Shown: positions 19,433-28,808, numbered from the stretch's first letter. The stretch is 64,000 nucleotides of DNA from CAYNWT01 sp964450955 (GCA_964450955.1 CAYVFI010000005.1:62001-126000), one strand, 5' to 3'. The notes: a model not told the origin generated them from the letters alone. Program-made: numbers and translations.

Positions 19433-19633
19433 ATGCTGGTGCTGTCCAGAAAACCCGGCGAACGAATCATGATCGGAGACGATGTCACCGTGACGGTTGT
19501 TCGAATTGGCCCGAACAACGTTCGGATCGGAATTGAGGCTCCGCGGACGATGAACATCGTTCGTGAAGAATTGCAGGCAAACGGAGTTCGTTTAGAAGGC
19601 GAACTCACCGGATCAGTTGCCAAAGCTTCTTAG
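19433..19633 (+). CDS. csrA: Carbon storage regulator CsrA (RsmA)
   Basis: A 66-residue RNA-binding translational regulator. It starts MLVLSRKPGERIMIG, the invariant CsrA N-terminus, with VRIGIEAP and the RNA-contact segment IVREEL conserved. The ATG at 19433 follows AAAGGAG; the frame is open upstream to 19385 but that part is not CsrA-like. In other bacteria CsrA controls carbon flux, motility and biofilm, often antagonised by sRNAs or FliW; neither is visible here. The leader contains a second GGA motif suited to autoregulation. A terminator follows at 19651. Confidence 0.96.
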   Translation: MLVLSRKPGERIMIGDDVTVTVVRIGPNNVRIGIEAPRTMNIVREELQANGVRLEGELTGSVAKAS

Positions 19634-19650
19634 CGGCAACTACGGATCAC

Positions 19651-19677
19651 AGCCTCGGCGACCCCGAGGCTTTTTTT
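19651..19677 (+). terminator. Terminator of csrA
   Basis: AGCCTCGG pairs with CCGAGGCT across a 5-nt loop and is followed by a run of T. Confidence 0.93.
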
Positions 19678-19768
19678 ACGCGCTGAGGTTCAGTCTTTCG
19701 GATTGCTTGTCCCGGTCGGGATTTGACCGGTAGACTCGGAATCAACACTTGCTCAGGAGCTAGCCGCC

Positions 19769-20701
19769 ATGAAATCACTGCTTGCCGTATTTGTTGTTAT
19801 GTTTGCTGTTGTTCCCTCGGAAGCCGGTCACAAGGTTATTCTGCAGGGCAAAGATCGGCTGGTGATTCTTGACGAAGCCGGTCAGGTGGCATGGGAGAAA
19901 AGGTGGGGCGGCATCCATGACATCCACGTGCTTGATAATGGGCATGTCATGGTTCAGAAGATGCCGAGCACGGTCGTGGAGATTGATCCGAAGAGTGGGG
20001 ACGTTGTCTGGGAATACGACCCGTCAAAGATGAACGGGAATGAAGGTAAGAAAATCGAAGTGCACGCGTTCCAGCCGCTCAAGGACGGGAAGCTCATGAT
20101 TGCCGAGTCTGGTCGTTCGCGAATCATTGAGATCAATCGGGCCGGCAAGCTGCTTAAGGAAATCAAATTGGTTGTCAACAAGCCGCATCCGCACACGGAC
20201 ACACGGCTCGCGCGGAAGTTGGGGAATGGGAACTACCTGGTCTGTCACGAAGGCGACGGCGCGGTTCGGGAATACAATTCGGAGGGGCACCTGGTCTGGG
20301 ATTACCCAGTGCCGATGTTTGGCAGGAAGGCGCAAGGTGGTCATGGGCCTGAATCGTTTGGGAACAAGTGCTTCTCAGCTGTTAGGCTTAGGAACGGGAA
20401 CACATTGATTGCGACCGGCAACGGGCATTCGGTGATTGAAGTCGATCATCAGAAGCAGGTTGTCTGGAAGGTCACGCAGGACGAACTGCCCGGTATTAAA
20501 TTGGCATGGGTGACGACTCTTGAGGTTCTACCCGGCGGGAACTACGTCATTGGCAACTGTCATGCCGGCCCGGGTCAGCCATTGCTGGTCGAGATTGAAC
20601 CCAAAACCAAGAAGGTTATTTGGAAGCTGGATCGGTTCGACGACTTTGGTAACTCGGTGTCGAACAGTCAGATACTCGGCAAGAAGCCTTCGTTGAGGTA
20701 G
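19769..20701 (+). CDS. Secreted beta-propeller protein, PQQ/BamB-like repeats
   Basis: A 310-residue protein with a signal peptide (MKSLLAVFVVMFAVVPSEAG). It has at least six blade-like repeats with the pattern xVxWxY/D, for example GDVVWEYDP, GHLVWDYPV, KQVVWKVTQ and KKVIWKLDR, alternating with DNGHVMV, GNGNYLV, RNGNTLI and GGNYVIG strands. This is the layout of PQQ-like or arylsulfotransferase-like propellers. Whether a cofactor is bound is unclear. Start ATG 19769 has CAGGAG ten bases upstream. Probably periplasmic; substrate unknown. A 54-base gap leads to the HD-domain gene on the same strand. Confidence 0.82.
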   Translation: MKSLLAVFVVMFAVVPSEAGHKVILQGKDRLVILDEAGQVAWEKRWGGIHDIHVLDNGHVMVQKMPSTVVEIDPKSGDVVWEYDPSKMNGNEGKKIEVHAFQPLKDGKLMIAESGRSRIIEINRAGKLLKEIKLVVNKPHPHTDTRLARKLGNGNYLVCHEGDGAVREYNSEGHLVWDYPVPMFGRKAQGGHGPESFGNKCFSAVRLRNGNTLIATGNGHSVIEVDHQKQVVWKVTQDELPGIKLAWVTTLEVLPGGNYVIGNCHAGPGQPLLVEIEPKTKKVIWKLDRFDDFGNSVSNSQILGKKPSLR

Positions 20702-20755
20702 AACTCCTGCTCACAAATCACGAGACGACGGCAATGGAAGACGGAGCGACCAGCG

Positions 20756-22153
20756 GTGCGTGACTACAAATCAGAGAGTCTTTCCCATGATCCGATTCAC
20801 GGGTACATCGCGTTCACTTCACGAAGTGGGCTTGCGAATGGTGAGGTATCCGAGCAGGACATTATCGATCATCCGTGGGTGCAGAGACTGCGACAAATTC
20901 ATCAACTGCAGACGGCGTGGTTTGTCTTCCCATCTGCAGAGCACATGCGCTTCCAGCATGTGCTTGGTGTCATGCACCTTGCGTCTCGCGCGGTGGGGGC
21001 CTGGTACGGTTCGTTAGCCGAATCCTGCGCGAATGTTCCGTCGCGCGGTTATGTTGAGAGCCTCATGCGCATGGCGGGGTTGTTGCATGATGTTGGGCAT
21101 GGTCCGTTTGGGCACTTCTTTGACGAGCACTTTCTCTCGCAGTTTGGAATCACTCACGAAGACATTGGCGCGACGATTATTGAGAACGAGCTTGGTGAGT
21201 TGCTGCGAGGAATCCGGCGGAACCCGAATGGTGTGCTGCAGCCGTTGGAGGAATTGGAGCCGCGTCAGATCGCGTTCCTGATTCGTCGGCCAACGGGTGC
21301 GGAAAGTGATGAGGGGCAGCCGGATTGGTTGCTGAAGCTGCGTTCTCTTTTTAGCGGCATCTACACCGTGGACAACATGGACTTCGTGTTGCGTGATGCT
21401 TACATGTCGGGGTACAGCACGCGTGCGTTTGATGTGGATCGGTTGCTGCACTACACGTTTTTTACGGCTCGCGGGCTGACTATTCATCCGCGTGGATTAC
21501 CAACCTTGATTCACTTTGTGGAAACGCGAGCCAATTTGTTTCGCACGATTTACTTTCATCGGACTGTGCGGGCGATTGATTTGGCAATGGAATCGCAGTT
21601 TGCTGAGACGATGAAGCATCTGATTCCCGGGAACCCGCTGGAGCATCTGGACGCTTACCTGGGGCTGACGGAATCGTCTTTTCTTGTCGATGTGCAGCGG
21701 TGGGCCAGTGGGGCTGATGCTGACCGAAAACGGCTTGGGCAGGCGTGGCAGCGGGTTATTCACCGTGACGGCGGTTGGAAACTGGCGTGCGAACGCACGA
21801 TAAACTTCCATTCCAGTAGTGCTGAGAATACGAGTATCTTTACTGAGCCTGAACTTGTTGAGCGTAAGGTTCGTGAGAAGCTTTCGGCGGTAGTTCGGGA
21901 CGTTGAGATGCGGATCGATGTTGCCCGGCACTATCACCGTCCCAGTGGGTCTCGCCCATCAGCGATTCAGAACTTTGTTTTGGACGCAGCGGTGGGGCCG
22001 CAGGAATTGAATGCCGACCAGCTGTTTCGAGGATTGCCCACCAGCTTTCTGATTTTCCGCATTTACACGAAAGATCACGAACACGACAGTGAATTGAACC
22101 GTGCGTTGGCGGCCGTTGTCGGAGCTGCTGCCGACAGCAAAACGAATATGTAA
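20756..22153 (+). CDS. HD-domain phosphohydrolase, SAMHD1/dGTPase-like
   Basis: A 465-residue cytoplasmic protein. The N-terminus DPIHGYI and the FQHVLGVMHLA segment are followed by the HD signature HDVGHGPFGH (His-Asp at 111-112) and the family-typical VDNMDFVLRDAYMSG. This pattern matches the bacterial SAMHD1-like deoxynucleoside triphosphate triphosphohydrolase family (COG1078). It therefore probably hydrolyses dNTPs or a related nucleotide. GTG start at 20756 with GGAG upstream. A secreted-protein gene follows 13 bases after the stop, so the two may be co-transcribed, though no functional link is evident. Confidence 0.88.
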   Translation: MRDYKSESLSHDPIHGYIAFTSRSGLANGEVSEQDIIDHPWVQRLRQIHQLQTAWFVFPSAEHMRFQHVLGVMHLASRAVGAWYGSLAESCANVPSRGYVESLMRMAGLLHDVGHGPFGHFFDEHFLSQFGITHEDIGATIIENELGELLRGIRRNPNGVLQPLEELEPRQIAFLIRRPTGAESDEGQPDWLLKLRSLFSGIYTVDNMDFVLRDAYMSGYSTRAFDVDRLLHYTFFTARGLTIHPRGLPTLIHFVETRANLFRTIYFHRTVRAIDLAMESQFAETMKHLIPGNPLEHLDAYLGLTESSFLVDVQRWASGADADRKRLGQAWQRVIHRDGGWKLACERTINFHSSSAENTSIFTEPELVERKVREKLSAVVRDVEMRIDVARHYHRPSGSRPSAIQNFVLDAAVGPQELNADQLFRGLPTSFLIFRIYTKDHEHDSELNRALAAVVGAAADSKTNM

Positions 22154-22166
22154 AGGAGTACTTTCT

Positions 22167-23105
22167 ATGAAGTTGTCATTCATTGCCGCCATGGCTGGCG
22201 TCTGTCTAACCCCTGCCTTGTCGTCGGCTCAGGCTGTCAAGCTGCAATTGAAGTACACGCCCGGCGAGAAGTTTGTCGTCGCGACCGAAGAGAAGATGGA
22301 ACAGAAGCTGTCCCTGCCTGCTTTCGGGCAAGACACTGACACGCGAATCAGTAGTTCCAAGGCAGTACTGGTGACCACCGGCCAGCCTTCCGAGGGGGGC
22401 GAGATTGTTCGCACTCATACCGTCCAGAACATGAAGAGCGACATGCTGATGCCCGGTGGCATTCGCATTCGTTTCGATTCCGCCAAGCCAGGCGAAACAG
22501 GGGCCCCGGGTTTTCCCGGTGGCGCTGCAATGGTTGATGCCATGCGAACTTCTGCGAAGGTAAAACGGATCTACAACTACGACAGCGGGCGGAAGCTGGT
22601 CTCAGCGAAGATAGCAGGCGTTGATGTGAAGGCACTGCCAAAGGAACTGCAGGCGCAGTTTGAACCGAAGTTACTTCTCAAGACGCGTTTGGAACAGCTT
22701 AAGGTTTTGCCTACCAAAGAGGTTAGTCCTGGCGAGACATGGATGGTGAGCTCAGAGATGGCCATCGGTGGCGGTCAGGTGATCAAGATGAAGTCGAAGT
22801 ACACATATAAGGGCCCTGCAACTCGAGCCGACATGCAGTACGACTACATCGAATCTGAAGTGCAGGACATCACTCTTGAAATGTCCGGCAGTGGGCCGGG
22901 CGGTTTGCAGATTACCGAATCCAATGTGAAGCCGGTTAATTCAACCGGAAAGATTTGGTTCGATCGTGCTGCTGGTCGTATTGCGGCGTCGGAGTCCCGG
23001 ATGCAAATGAAGGGCACGATGACGATGAGCTTCAACGAGATGCCAATCGATAGCAAGATTGATCTTACCGTTATTTCGAAGACCGAAGTCAAACCGGCAA
23101 AGTAG
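22167..23105 (+). CDS. Secreted protein, DUF6263-like
   Basis: The ATG at 22167 has a strong AAGGAG nine bases upstream. The 312-residue product begins with a signal peptide (MKLSFIAAMAGVCLTPALSSAQA). The rest is beta-strand-rich, opening KLQLKYTPGEKFVV and ending with paired strands (STGKIWFDRAAGRI), reminiscent of DUF6263-type lipoprotein-like sheets common in planctomycetes. No catalytic motif is seen. It probably resides in the periplasm or cell surface. It follows the HD-domain gene closely and ends at a good terminator. Confidence 0.75.
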   Translation: MKLSFIAAMAGVCLTPALSSAQAVKLQLKYTPGEKFVVATEEKMEQKLSLPAFGQDTDTRISSSKAVLVTTGQPSEGGEIVRTHTVQNMKSDMLMPGGIRIRFDSAKPGETGAPGFPGGAAMVDAMRTSAKVKRIYNYDSGRKLVSAKIAGVDVKALPKELQAQFEPKLLLKTRLEQLKVLPTKEVSPGETWMVSSEMAIGGGQVIKMKSKYTYKGPATRADMQYDYIESEVQDITLEMSGSGPGGLQITESNVKPVNSTGKIWFDRAAGRIAASESRMQMKGTMTMSFNEMPIDSKIDLTVISKTEVKPAK

Positions 23106-23128
23106 TCTCGTGTAACGGACGCAGAACC

Positions 23129-23160
23129 AGCACCGTACGTTTCGACGTCGGTGCTTTTTC
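23129..23160 (+). terminator. Terminator with UUCG tetraloop
   Basis: AGCACCG and ACGT (split by one bulged T) pair with ACGT and CGGTGCT around a TTCG tetraloop. TTTTTCTTTT follows. It terminates the HD-domain/secreted-protein unit. Confidence 0.9.
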
Positions 23161-23432
23161 TTTTGTCATCGGTTTGCGGGCTGACGACAAGGATGGCATT
23201 GATCACCCGGGTCAGCAGCCATCTTACGTTGGGAGGACGCGAGGCGTACAAGCGGGGAAGGCGCTACAGCGAACTTAGTGACAGATTTTAAGTGACGTCA
23301 TTGGGCGGGCCATGTTGGGATGACGTTGTTTGGCCGTTTATGGCAGTACGGAACGCTTTCTGGGATAGGTTGCTAGCCGTTGGGCGGGCGGCGGACGAGA
23401 ATGGGGATATTGGCGTTCAAACGGGAATCAAC

Positions 23433-24743
23433 ATGCGTTCGGTTCGTATTTTAATTGGAATTCTGCTGTGGGGCGGCTTGCTGGTTGCGGGGGCCTGGTC
23501 TGTTGACCGAGGGTTGCAGCAACAGGGGCGGAGTCGCGAACAGATTCAGGAAGATGTGACCACATTGGTGACGGCGCCCAGACATTTGGTGTCTGTGCGG
23601 TCGTCACGACCGCTGCGGTTTGTTGTTGGAGATCCTGTTTTCGCGGACAACCTGGGTGTTGTGTCGCAGATTGGAGAAGTTGCGGCTGTCTATCCGGATG
23701 ACATGACAAAACCCGCTCGGGCTGCCTTTTGTAATCATGCTCAAATTGTGGTCTACGACGAATTCGATTCAGGCAAGCTGGTTCTCACTCACTACACGTC
23801 GCCTGATTCTTTGGCGGCGACCATTGCCACGATGTTGCCGAAGTCGAAGCGGGATGCGATTGCCGGGGAGATCCAGAAGTCAATTGAACTGCACCGAGCG
23901 GAAATTGTGGCGGCGCTGAAGCCGATCATGGAGAAGAGCATTCGCGAGTCGGTCAAGGTGCTGGAACAGGAACTTGCCGTGGCGTTGCGGCGGCGTCGAG
24001 AAGAATTGGCAAGGCTGGGTGCGAGGTATCAACGGGATCTTGTGAAAACGGAAGTGGTTCCTTTGGTTCGCAAGGAACTGATTCCAATTGTTCGCAAACA
24101 CGCGCAGCCGGTGGCGGAGGACATTGGGCAGAAGCTTTGGGACAAGGTCTCACTGTGGCGATTCGGATGGCGGTACTTATACGACAAGTCGCCGTTGCCG
24201 GAACGCGAGCGGGTGAAGACTGAATGGAAGCGATTTGTTAACAAAGAAGTGCTTCCGGAAATGGAATCGCGATCGGATGAGATTGTGAAGGTCGTGCAGC
24301 GGATTCTTTCTGATGCGGCGAAGAACCCCAAAGTTCGGGCTGCCGTACGCAAGAACCTGTCGGCAATTATCGAGGATCCTGAAGTGCATCGGATTGTTTG
24401 GCAGGTGCTTCGTGAGGTGATGGTTGATAGTCCGCGTATTCGAGAGGTGCTGGAAAAAACATGGCGAAGCCCGGAGGCTCAGGCCGCGTTTCGGTTGGCA
24501 TCTGATCGCTTTGAGCCAGTGGCTATCAGGATTGGCGAGTTGATGTTTGGAACACCCGAAGGTGGTATCACTCCAGAGTTCGCTGCCGTGCTGCGTCGTC
24601 AGATTCTTAACAAAGATCAGCGTTGGTTGGTTCTTACCGAACGCAAGCCGGGGGACCCGGAATCTGCAAGCGATGGTTCGTTGATGGTTGTTTCAGGTGG
24701 AGAGAACTCAGCGTACCCGGGACGGATTCGAGGTGCCGAATGA
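23433..24743 (+). CDS. Membrane-anchored coiled protein, probable partner of the Mla-like ABC fusion
   Basis: The chosen ATG at 23433 begins MRSVRILIG followed by one transmembrane helix (about residues 5-25), giving a 436-residue protein with most of its mass outside the cytoplasm. The section after the anchor (LRFVVGDPVFADNLGVVSQIGEV) vaguely resembles the GxxVxxxGVxVGxV pattern of MCE/MlaD domains, but this is weak. The remainder is mainly long charged helices (residues about 130-370), as in MCE-protein needles. The stop overlaps the ATG of the ATPase-permease fusion (ATGA), so the two are translationally coupled and very likely one system. No family is confidently recognised. Confidence 0.75.
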   Translation: MRSVRILIGILLWGGLLVAGAWSVDRGLQQQGRSREQIQEDVTTLVTAPRHLVSVRSSRPLRFVVGDPVFADNLGVVSQIGEVAAVYPDDMTKPARAAFCNHAQIVVYDEFDSGKLVLTHYTSPDSLAATIATMLPKSKRDAIAGEIQKSIELHRAEIVAALKPIMEKSIRESVKVLEQELAVALRRRREELARLGARYQRDLVKTEVVPLVRKELIPIVRKHAQPVAEDIGQKLWDKVSLWRFGWRYLYDKSPLPERERVKTEWKRFVNKEVLPEMESRSDEIVKVVQRILSDAAKNPKVRAAVRKNLSAIIEDPEVHRIVWQVLREVMVDSPRIREVLEKTWRSPEAQAAFRLASDRFEPVAIRIGELMFGTPEGGITPEFAAVLRRQILNKDQRWLVLTERKPGDPESASDGSLMVVSGGENSAYPGRIRGAE

Positions 24744-26350
24744 CTGTCGAATCTGATTCTGAACCGTCGCAGGTTGCGGTTGCGACAAGCGGTATGTCTG
24801 TCAGCTTGATTGATTTGACGATCAGCGTCGGTAATCGAGTTTTGCTTGAGAACGCCAATGTTCACTTTGAACCCGGCCGCGTGTCGCTGATCGTTGGTTG
24901 TAGTGGAGCCGGAAAGTCTGTTTTGCTGCGGACGCTGGCCGGTTTGATTCCGAAGTCGGACCCGGTCGTCAAGGTGAAGGGTAAAGTTGCCTGCACCAGC
25001 GAGGATTATGTCAGTAAGTCAAACAAGAACCCAATTGGGATCGTGTTCCAAAACTTCGCGTTATTCGATGAATTCTCTGCGTTGGACAATGTGCGGTTCG
25101 CGGAGTCGCATCGTTCGCGAGGTCGAGAAGATGCGACCGCAACACAGTTGCTGGATGCGTTGGAGGTTCCGCGTTCAACGCCGACCAGTGCTCTAAGTGG
25201 CGGTCAGAAACAACGATTGGCGATTGCGAGAACTCTGGCGTTTGCGCCGGACGTGATTTTGTATGACGAACCAACTTCCGGGCTTGATGCCATTACCGCG
25301 CATCGGGTGGCAAGGATGATTGGTGAGACGCATGACCGGTTCCCAAAGACGTCCATCATTGTGACTCACGATTATGAGTCGCTGCCTGGAATTGCCGACG
25401 ACATTTTTCTGTTCGATCCGAATTCCCGATCGCTGACGAAAGTTCCACCGGATCAGTGGACCAATCTGCCACAGTTATTGCAGGCGCCGCCAATTCAGAA
25501 GGGCGAATCGAAACCGGTCTCGAGACTTCAGCGGTTCGCGAAGTCCTGCCAGGCTGGTTTGGGTGACTTCTTTGACCTGACGACTCGGGCAGCGGTCGCT
25601 GTGGCGAAGTCGCCGTTGTCGGTGTTGCCTTTGTGGCGGAGTCCCAAGTGGGGTTTGCGTTACCTATTGCACTACCTGCGGTTGGTGGCCGGTCCGTCGG
25701 CCTGGGCGTACGTTGTTGTAGCGGGCATGATTATTGGCTTCGTGGCGACGTACTTCACGTTTAAGTTTCTGCCGTACTCCAGCTATACCGAACCGCTATT
25801 GATTGAGAACCTGCTGCATTCGATGGGCTTTGCGCTGTACCGAATTTTGGTTCCCGTGATGACCACGATTCTTATCGCGGCCAGGTCGGGGGCCGCGGTT
25901 GCATCGGATGTGGGCGGCAAGTCGTACGGGAACCAGCTGGCCGCGATGCGAACACTGGACGCGAATCCGCAGCGGTATTTGCTTTCGACGGTGCTGTTGG
26001 CGTTTCTGATTGGAACGCCGATTTTGCTTGGGATTTCTTACGTGGTGGCGACGTTGACCAGTCTGCTGGCGTTTATTGCGTCGCATCCGGATGAAGGTTC
26101 TATCTTCTGGGACATGCATTACCACCGCGAACTGCGGATTCCCGGTCAGTTTCTGTATGCGGGTACGAGTTGGTTGGTTTCGAAGACGTTGATTTGTGCG
26201 TTTGGAACGGCAATGGTTTGCTATCACCGCGGCGTGCAGCCAAAGCGATCGACTCGCGACGTATCAGAAGGGATTACGTCGGCGATTCTGTGGTCGACGC
26301 TTTGGGTTCTGGCCGTGCAGTTTGTGTTCTCGTTTATTGAGTTCGAATAG
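24740..26350 (+). CDS. MlaF-MlaE fusion: ABC ATPase plus MlaE-type permease
   Basis: A 536-residue protein. The N-terminal ATPase has Walker A GCSGAGKS, Q-loop VFQNFALFDE, signature ALSGGQKQRLAIAR and Walker B VILYDEPTSGLD, with the switch His in IVTHDY. After a linker (about 235-290) the C-terminal half is a multi-pass permease with the MlaE pattern AARSGAAVASDVGGKSYGNQLAAMRTL. In Gram-negative bacteria MlaF and MlaE are separate proteins moving phospholipid between membranes with the MCE protein MlaD. Here both halves are one chain, coupled to the anchored protein before it. Lipid transport is inferred. Confidence 0.88.
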   Translation: MTVESDSEPSQVAVATSGMSVSLIDLTISVGNRVLLENANVHFEPGRVSLIVGCSGAGKSVLLRTLAGLIPKSDPVVKVKGKVACTSEDYVSKSNKNPIGIVFQNFALFDEFSALDNVRFAESHRSRGREDATATQLLDALEVPRSTPTSALSGGQKQRLAIARTLAFAPDVILYDEPTSGLDAITAHRVARMIGETHDRFPKTSIIVTHDYESLPGIADDIFLFDPNSRSLTKVPPDQWTNLPQLLQAPPIQKGESKPVSRLQRFAKSCQAGLGDFFDLTTRAAVAVAKSPLSVLPLWRSPKWGLRYLLHYLRLVAGPSAWAYVVVAGMIIGFVATYFTFKFLPYSSYTEPLLIENLLHSMGFALYRILVPVMTTILIAARSGAAVASDVGGKSYGNQLAAMRTLDANPQRYLLSTVLLAFLIGTPILLGISYVVATLTSLLAFIASHPDEGSIFWDMHYHRELRIPGQFLYAGTSWLVSKTLICAFGTAMVCYHRGVQPKRSTRDVSEGITSAILWSTLWVLAVQFVFSFIEFE

Positions 26351-26404
26351 AACACTGGGTCACGGCTTGCCTCTGTTGTTTACTTATTTTTCCTCGCGTG
26401 GCTC

Positions 26405-27310
26405 ATGCTTGTACAGAAACTGTTTGACGGCCCTCTAGACGTGGTTGGGGACGTGCATGGTGAGTTTCAGGCTTTACTGAATTTGATGACGGCACTCGGT
26501 TATTCCGATGACGGCACGCACCAGGACGGTCGGCGGTTGGTTTTTGTTGGTGGCCTGACTGATCGTGGGCCAGACAGCCCCGGCGTTGTGCGGTTTGTCG
26601 ACCGGATGTTGGAAGCGGGGCTGGCTCAGTGTGTTCTTGGGAACCACGATCTCAACATCCTGTCCGGTCTGCGTAAGTACGACAACGGGTGGTTCTTCGG
26701 AGAGAAATTCATTTTCGAGGGGCATGAGATTGTCCAGCAGTTAGCTGACGATGTTGTCCGTGCGCAGACTTTGGAGTTGTTTCGTAAGTTGCCGGTTGCT
26801 CTTGAGCGCGACGACCTGCGAATCGTGCATGCTTATTGGGATCAGCCGAGCGTCGATTCGATCCGCGGAGAATCTGACGCTGTCGCGCTGTTTGAATTTC
26901 ATAAGGCGCGTATCAAGGCTCATAACCAGACGAATCCGGATTGGGATTGTCACGATCGGGATCTGAATCAGCAGCTGTTGAATCCGGTTCGGCTGTTGAC
27001 CTCCGGGCCTGAGCAAAAAGCACAAACTCCTTTCGTGGCAAGCGGAAGGACTCGTTACTTAAAGCGCGTGAAGTGGTGGGAGAATCAGGCCGCGGCGGGG
27101 CCTGTGACCATGTTTGGTCATTACTCTTTGCCATATGGGTATCCGCGAGTTGGGTCTGCGATTTGTTGTGACTATGCAGTGGCGGGGCGGTGGAGAGAGC
27201 GGATACGGCCAGACTTTGTTGAACCGTACGTGGGCAGGCTTGCTGCTGTTCGGGTGCCGGAGATGCGTGTGGTTTTTGATGATGGGAGTGAGGAGAGCGT
27301 GGTGGAGTGA
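26405..27310 (+). CDS. PPP-family metallophosphatase, PrpE/ApaH-like, with altered metal motif
   Basis: A 301-residue calcineurin-like phosphoesterase with GDVHGE (residues 15-20), then GGLTDRGPDS (49-58), and GNHD (79-82), plus FGHY near 236. It fits PrpE-type bis(5'-nucleosyl)-tetraphosphatases or serine/threonine phosphatases. The family motif is GDxxDRG; here the first Asp, the bridging metal ligand, is Gly (GGC in place of GAC/GAT). Activity may therefore be lowered, or metal use changed. The start ATG 26405 lies 54 bases after the ABC fusion gene. Confidence 0.85.
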   Translation: MLVQKLFDGPLDVVGDVHGEFQALLNLMTALGYSDDGTHQDGRRLVFVGGLTDRGPDSPGVVRFVDRMLEAGLAQCVLGNHDLNILSGLRKYDNGWFFGEKFIFEGHEIVQQLADDVVRAQTLELFRKLPVALERDDLRIVHAYWDQPSVDSIRGESDAVALFEFHKARIKAHNQTNPDWDCHDRDLNQQLLNPVRLLTSGPEQKAQTPFVASGRTRYLKRVKWWENQAAAGPVTMFGHYSLPYGYPRVGSAICCDYAVAGRWRERIRPDFVEPYVGRLAAVRVPEMRVVFDDGSEESVVE

Positions 27311-27438
27311 CTGGCTGTTTTTCAACGATAGCCAGATGGTTTGAGCGAGCTGGGTGGCGGTGGCATGCGTACCGTTTTCCGGGGTGATACGGCGGCCGTT
27401 TTGGCACGGGAGAGATGGCAGGGTTTGTGGGTGCGTAA

Positions 27439-27471
27439 AAAAAGCCGGCGGAGAGTTTCCGCCGGCTTTGT
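27439..27471 (-). terminator. Terminator of the Gfo/Idh/MocA gene (possibly bidirectional)
   Basis: AAGCCGGCGGA (27444-27454) and TCCGCCGGCTT (27460-27470) form an 11-bp stem. On the minus strand it is followed by a run of seven T, so it serves the minus-strand oxidoreductase gene. On the plus strand only TTT follows. Confidence 0.9.
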
Positions 27472-27485
27472 GGCTGGTTGACAGT

Positions 27486-28808
27486 CTAAGCGTTCTTTTT
27501 CTTGAGCACTTTGTGCTTGCCGGGAACCGGGATCTTGTAAGTCATGTCTGCCAGAGGCATGACTGGTGGTTCGTCGTCGAAGCTAGTGAACTGGTCAATG
27601 GGCGAGACAACCAGGCTGCGCGCCAGAGCGTCGTTCATTTTGATGGCTTTGCCTGAGTAGGTTGCCATGCGACCAAGGATGGACGTCATGGTGCTCATGG
27701 CACCGTATTCACCTTCGTTTGGTAGTTTGCCAGCTCGCAGGTCGGCAAACAGGTCGTGGTGTTCCTGCTGGTGTCCACCAGGTTCCGGGTTCGCCTTCTT
27801 GTCGAATTTCCATTCGCCATCAGGGCCGTTGATGATTTGGCCGCTGATATTTGCGGTTCCCTTGGTGCCGTGAGCCCATTCGGAAACGCTGTTCTTGCAG
27901 CCTCGGATATGGCGACACTGGCTAAGCATTTTTGAACCGTCAGCGTAGGTGAATTCAACCATGTGGTGGTCGAAGATTTCACCGTGCTCTTTACCGGTTC
28001 GTACTTCGCGGCCGCCCATGCCTTCGGCTTCAACAGGGAATCCCTGCTTCAGCCAGTTGATGACGTCCAGGTTATGGATGTGTTGTTCTGTGATGTGATC
28101 ACCACACAGCCAGTTGAAGTAGTACCAGTTACGCATCTGGTATTCCATTTCAGTTTGCTCAGGCTTGCGCGGTCTGGTCCAGACTCCACCGCCGTTCCAG
28201 TAGGCTCGAGCAAGAATGATGTCACCGATCGCGCCGTCGTGGAGACGTTGGATGGTTTCTTTGTAGCGTGTCTCGTGGCGACGCTGCAGGCCGACCTGGA
28301 CCAGCAGGTTCTTTTTCCTGGCTTCACGAGTCGCATCAAGAACACGCTGGACACCTGCGGCATCAACAGCCACTGGCTTTTCCATGAAGACGTGCTTGCC
28401 GGCATTAACGGCTGCTTCGAAGTGCAGTGGTCTGAACCCTGGAGGTGTGGCCAGGATGATGATGTCCAGGTCTTGTTCGAGAACCTTCTTGTAGGCATCG
28501 AACCCGACGAACTGACGATCTTCAGGAACATCAACCTTATCGCTGTGTGCTTCGGTAAGTGCCTTGCGTGAGCGGTCGAGGTTGTCGGCGAACGCGTCTG
28601 CCATTGCGACCAGCGATGTTGGGCCGGTTGTATTCATGGCCTGCTTTGCGGCACCGGTTCCACGACCACCACAGCCAACCAGGCCAATCTTGATGGTTTC
28701 GTCACTGCTGCTCCACGCAGCTTTTGTCACGCTGGCGGTGCTCAACGCAGAGGCGCCGGCAACTGCGAGCGTTGAATTCTTGAGGAAGTTACGACGATTC
28801 TCTGTCAT
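27486..28808 (-). CDS. Tat-exported Gfo/Idh/MocA family oxidoreductase
   Basis: A 440-residue NAD(P)-dependent oxidoreductase. Start ATG 28808 (GGAGA upstream on this strand) gives MTENRRNFLK followed by a hydrophobic Ala-rich segment, a twin-arginine signal, so the enzyme is probably exported folded. The mature N-terminus shows the Rossmann motif GLVGCGGRGTGA. EKPVAVD, with the catalytic-site Lys of the family, and HNLDVINW follow. Planctomycetes encode large numbers of such Tat-targeted sugar or cyclitol dehydrogenases. The sugar substrate is unknown. An 18-codon upstream extension is possible but would spoil the Tat signal. It is divergent from apbE. Confidence 0.92.
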   Translation of the reverse strand: MTENRRNFLKNSTLAVAGASALSTASVTKAAWSSSDETIKIGLVGCGGRGTGAAKQAMNTTGPTSLVAMADAFADNLDRSRKALTEAHSDKVDVPEDRQFVGFDAYKKVLEQDLDIIILATPPGFRPLHFEAAVNAGKHVFMEKPVAVDAAGVQRVLDATREARKKNLLVQVGLQRRHETRYKETIQRLHDGAIGDIILARAYWNGGGVWTRPRKPEQTEMEYQMRNWYYFNWLCGDHITEQHIHNLDVINWLKQGFPVEAEGMGGREVRTGKEHGEIFDHHMVEFTYADGSKMLSQCRHIRGCKNSVSEWAHGTKGTANISGQIINGPDGEWKFDKKANPEPGGHQQEHHDLFADLRAGKLPNEGEYGAMSTMTSILGRMATYSGKAIKMNDALARSLVVSPIDQFTSFDDEPPVMPLADMTYKIPVPGKHKVLKKKNA

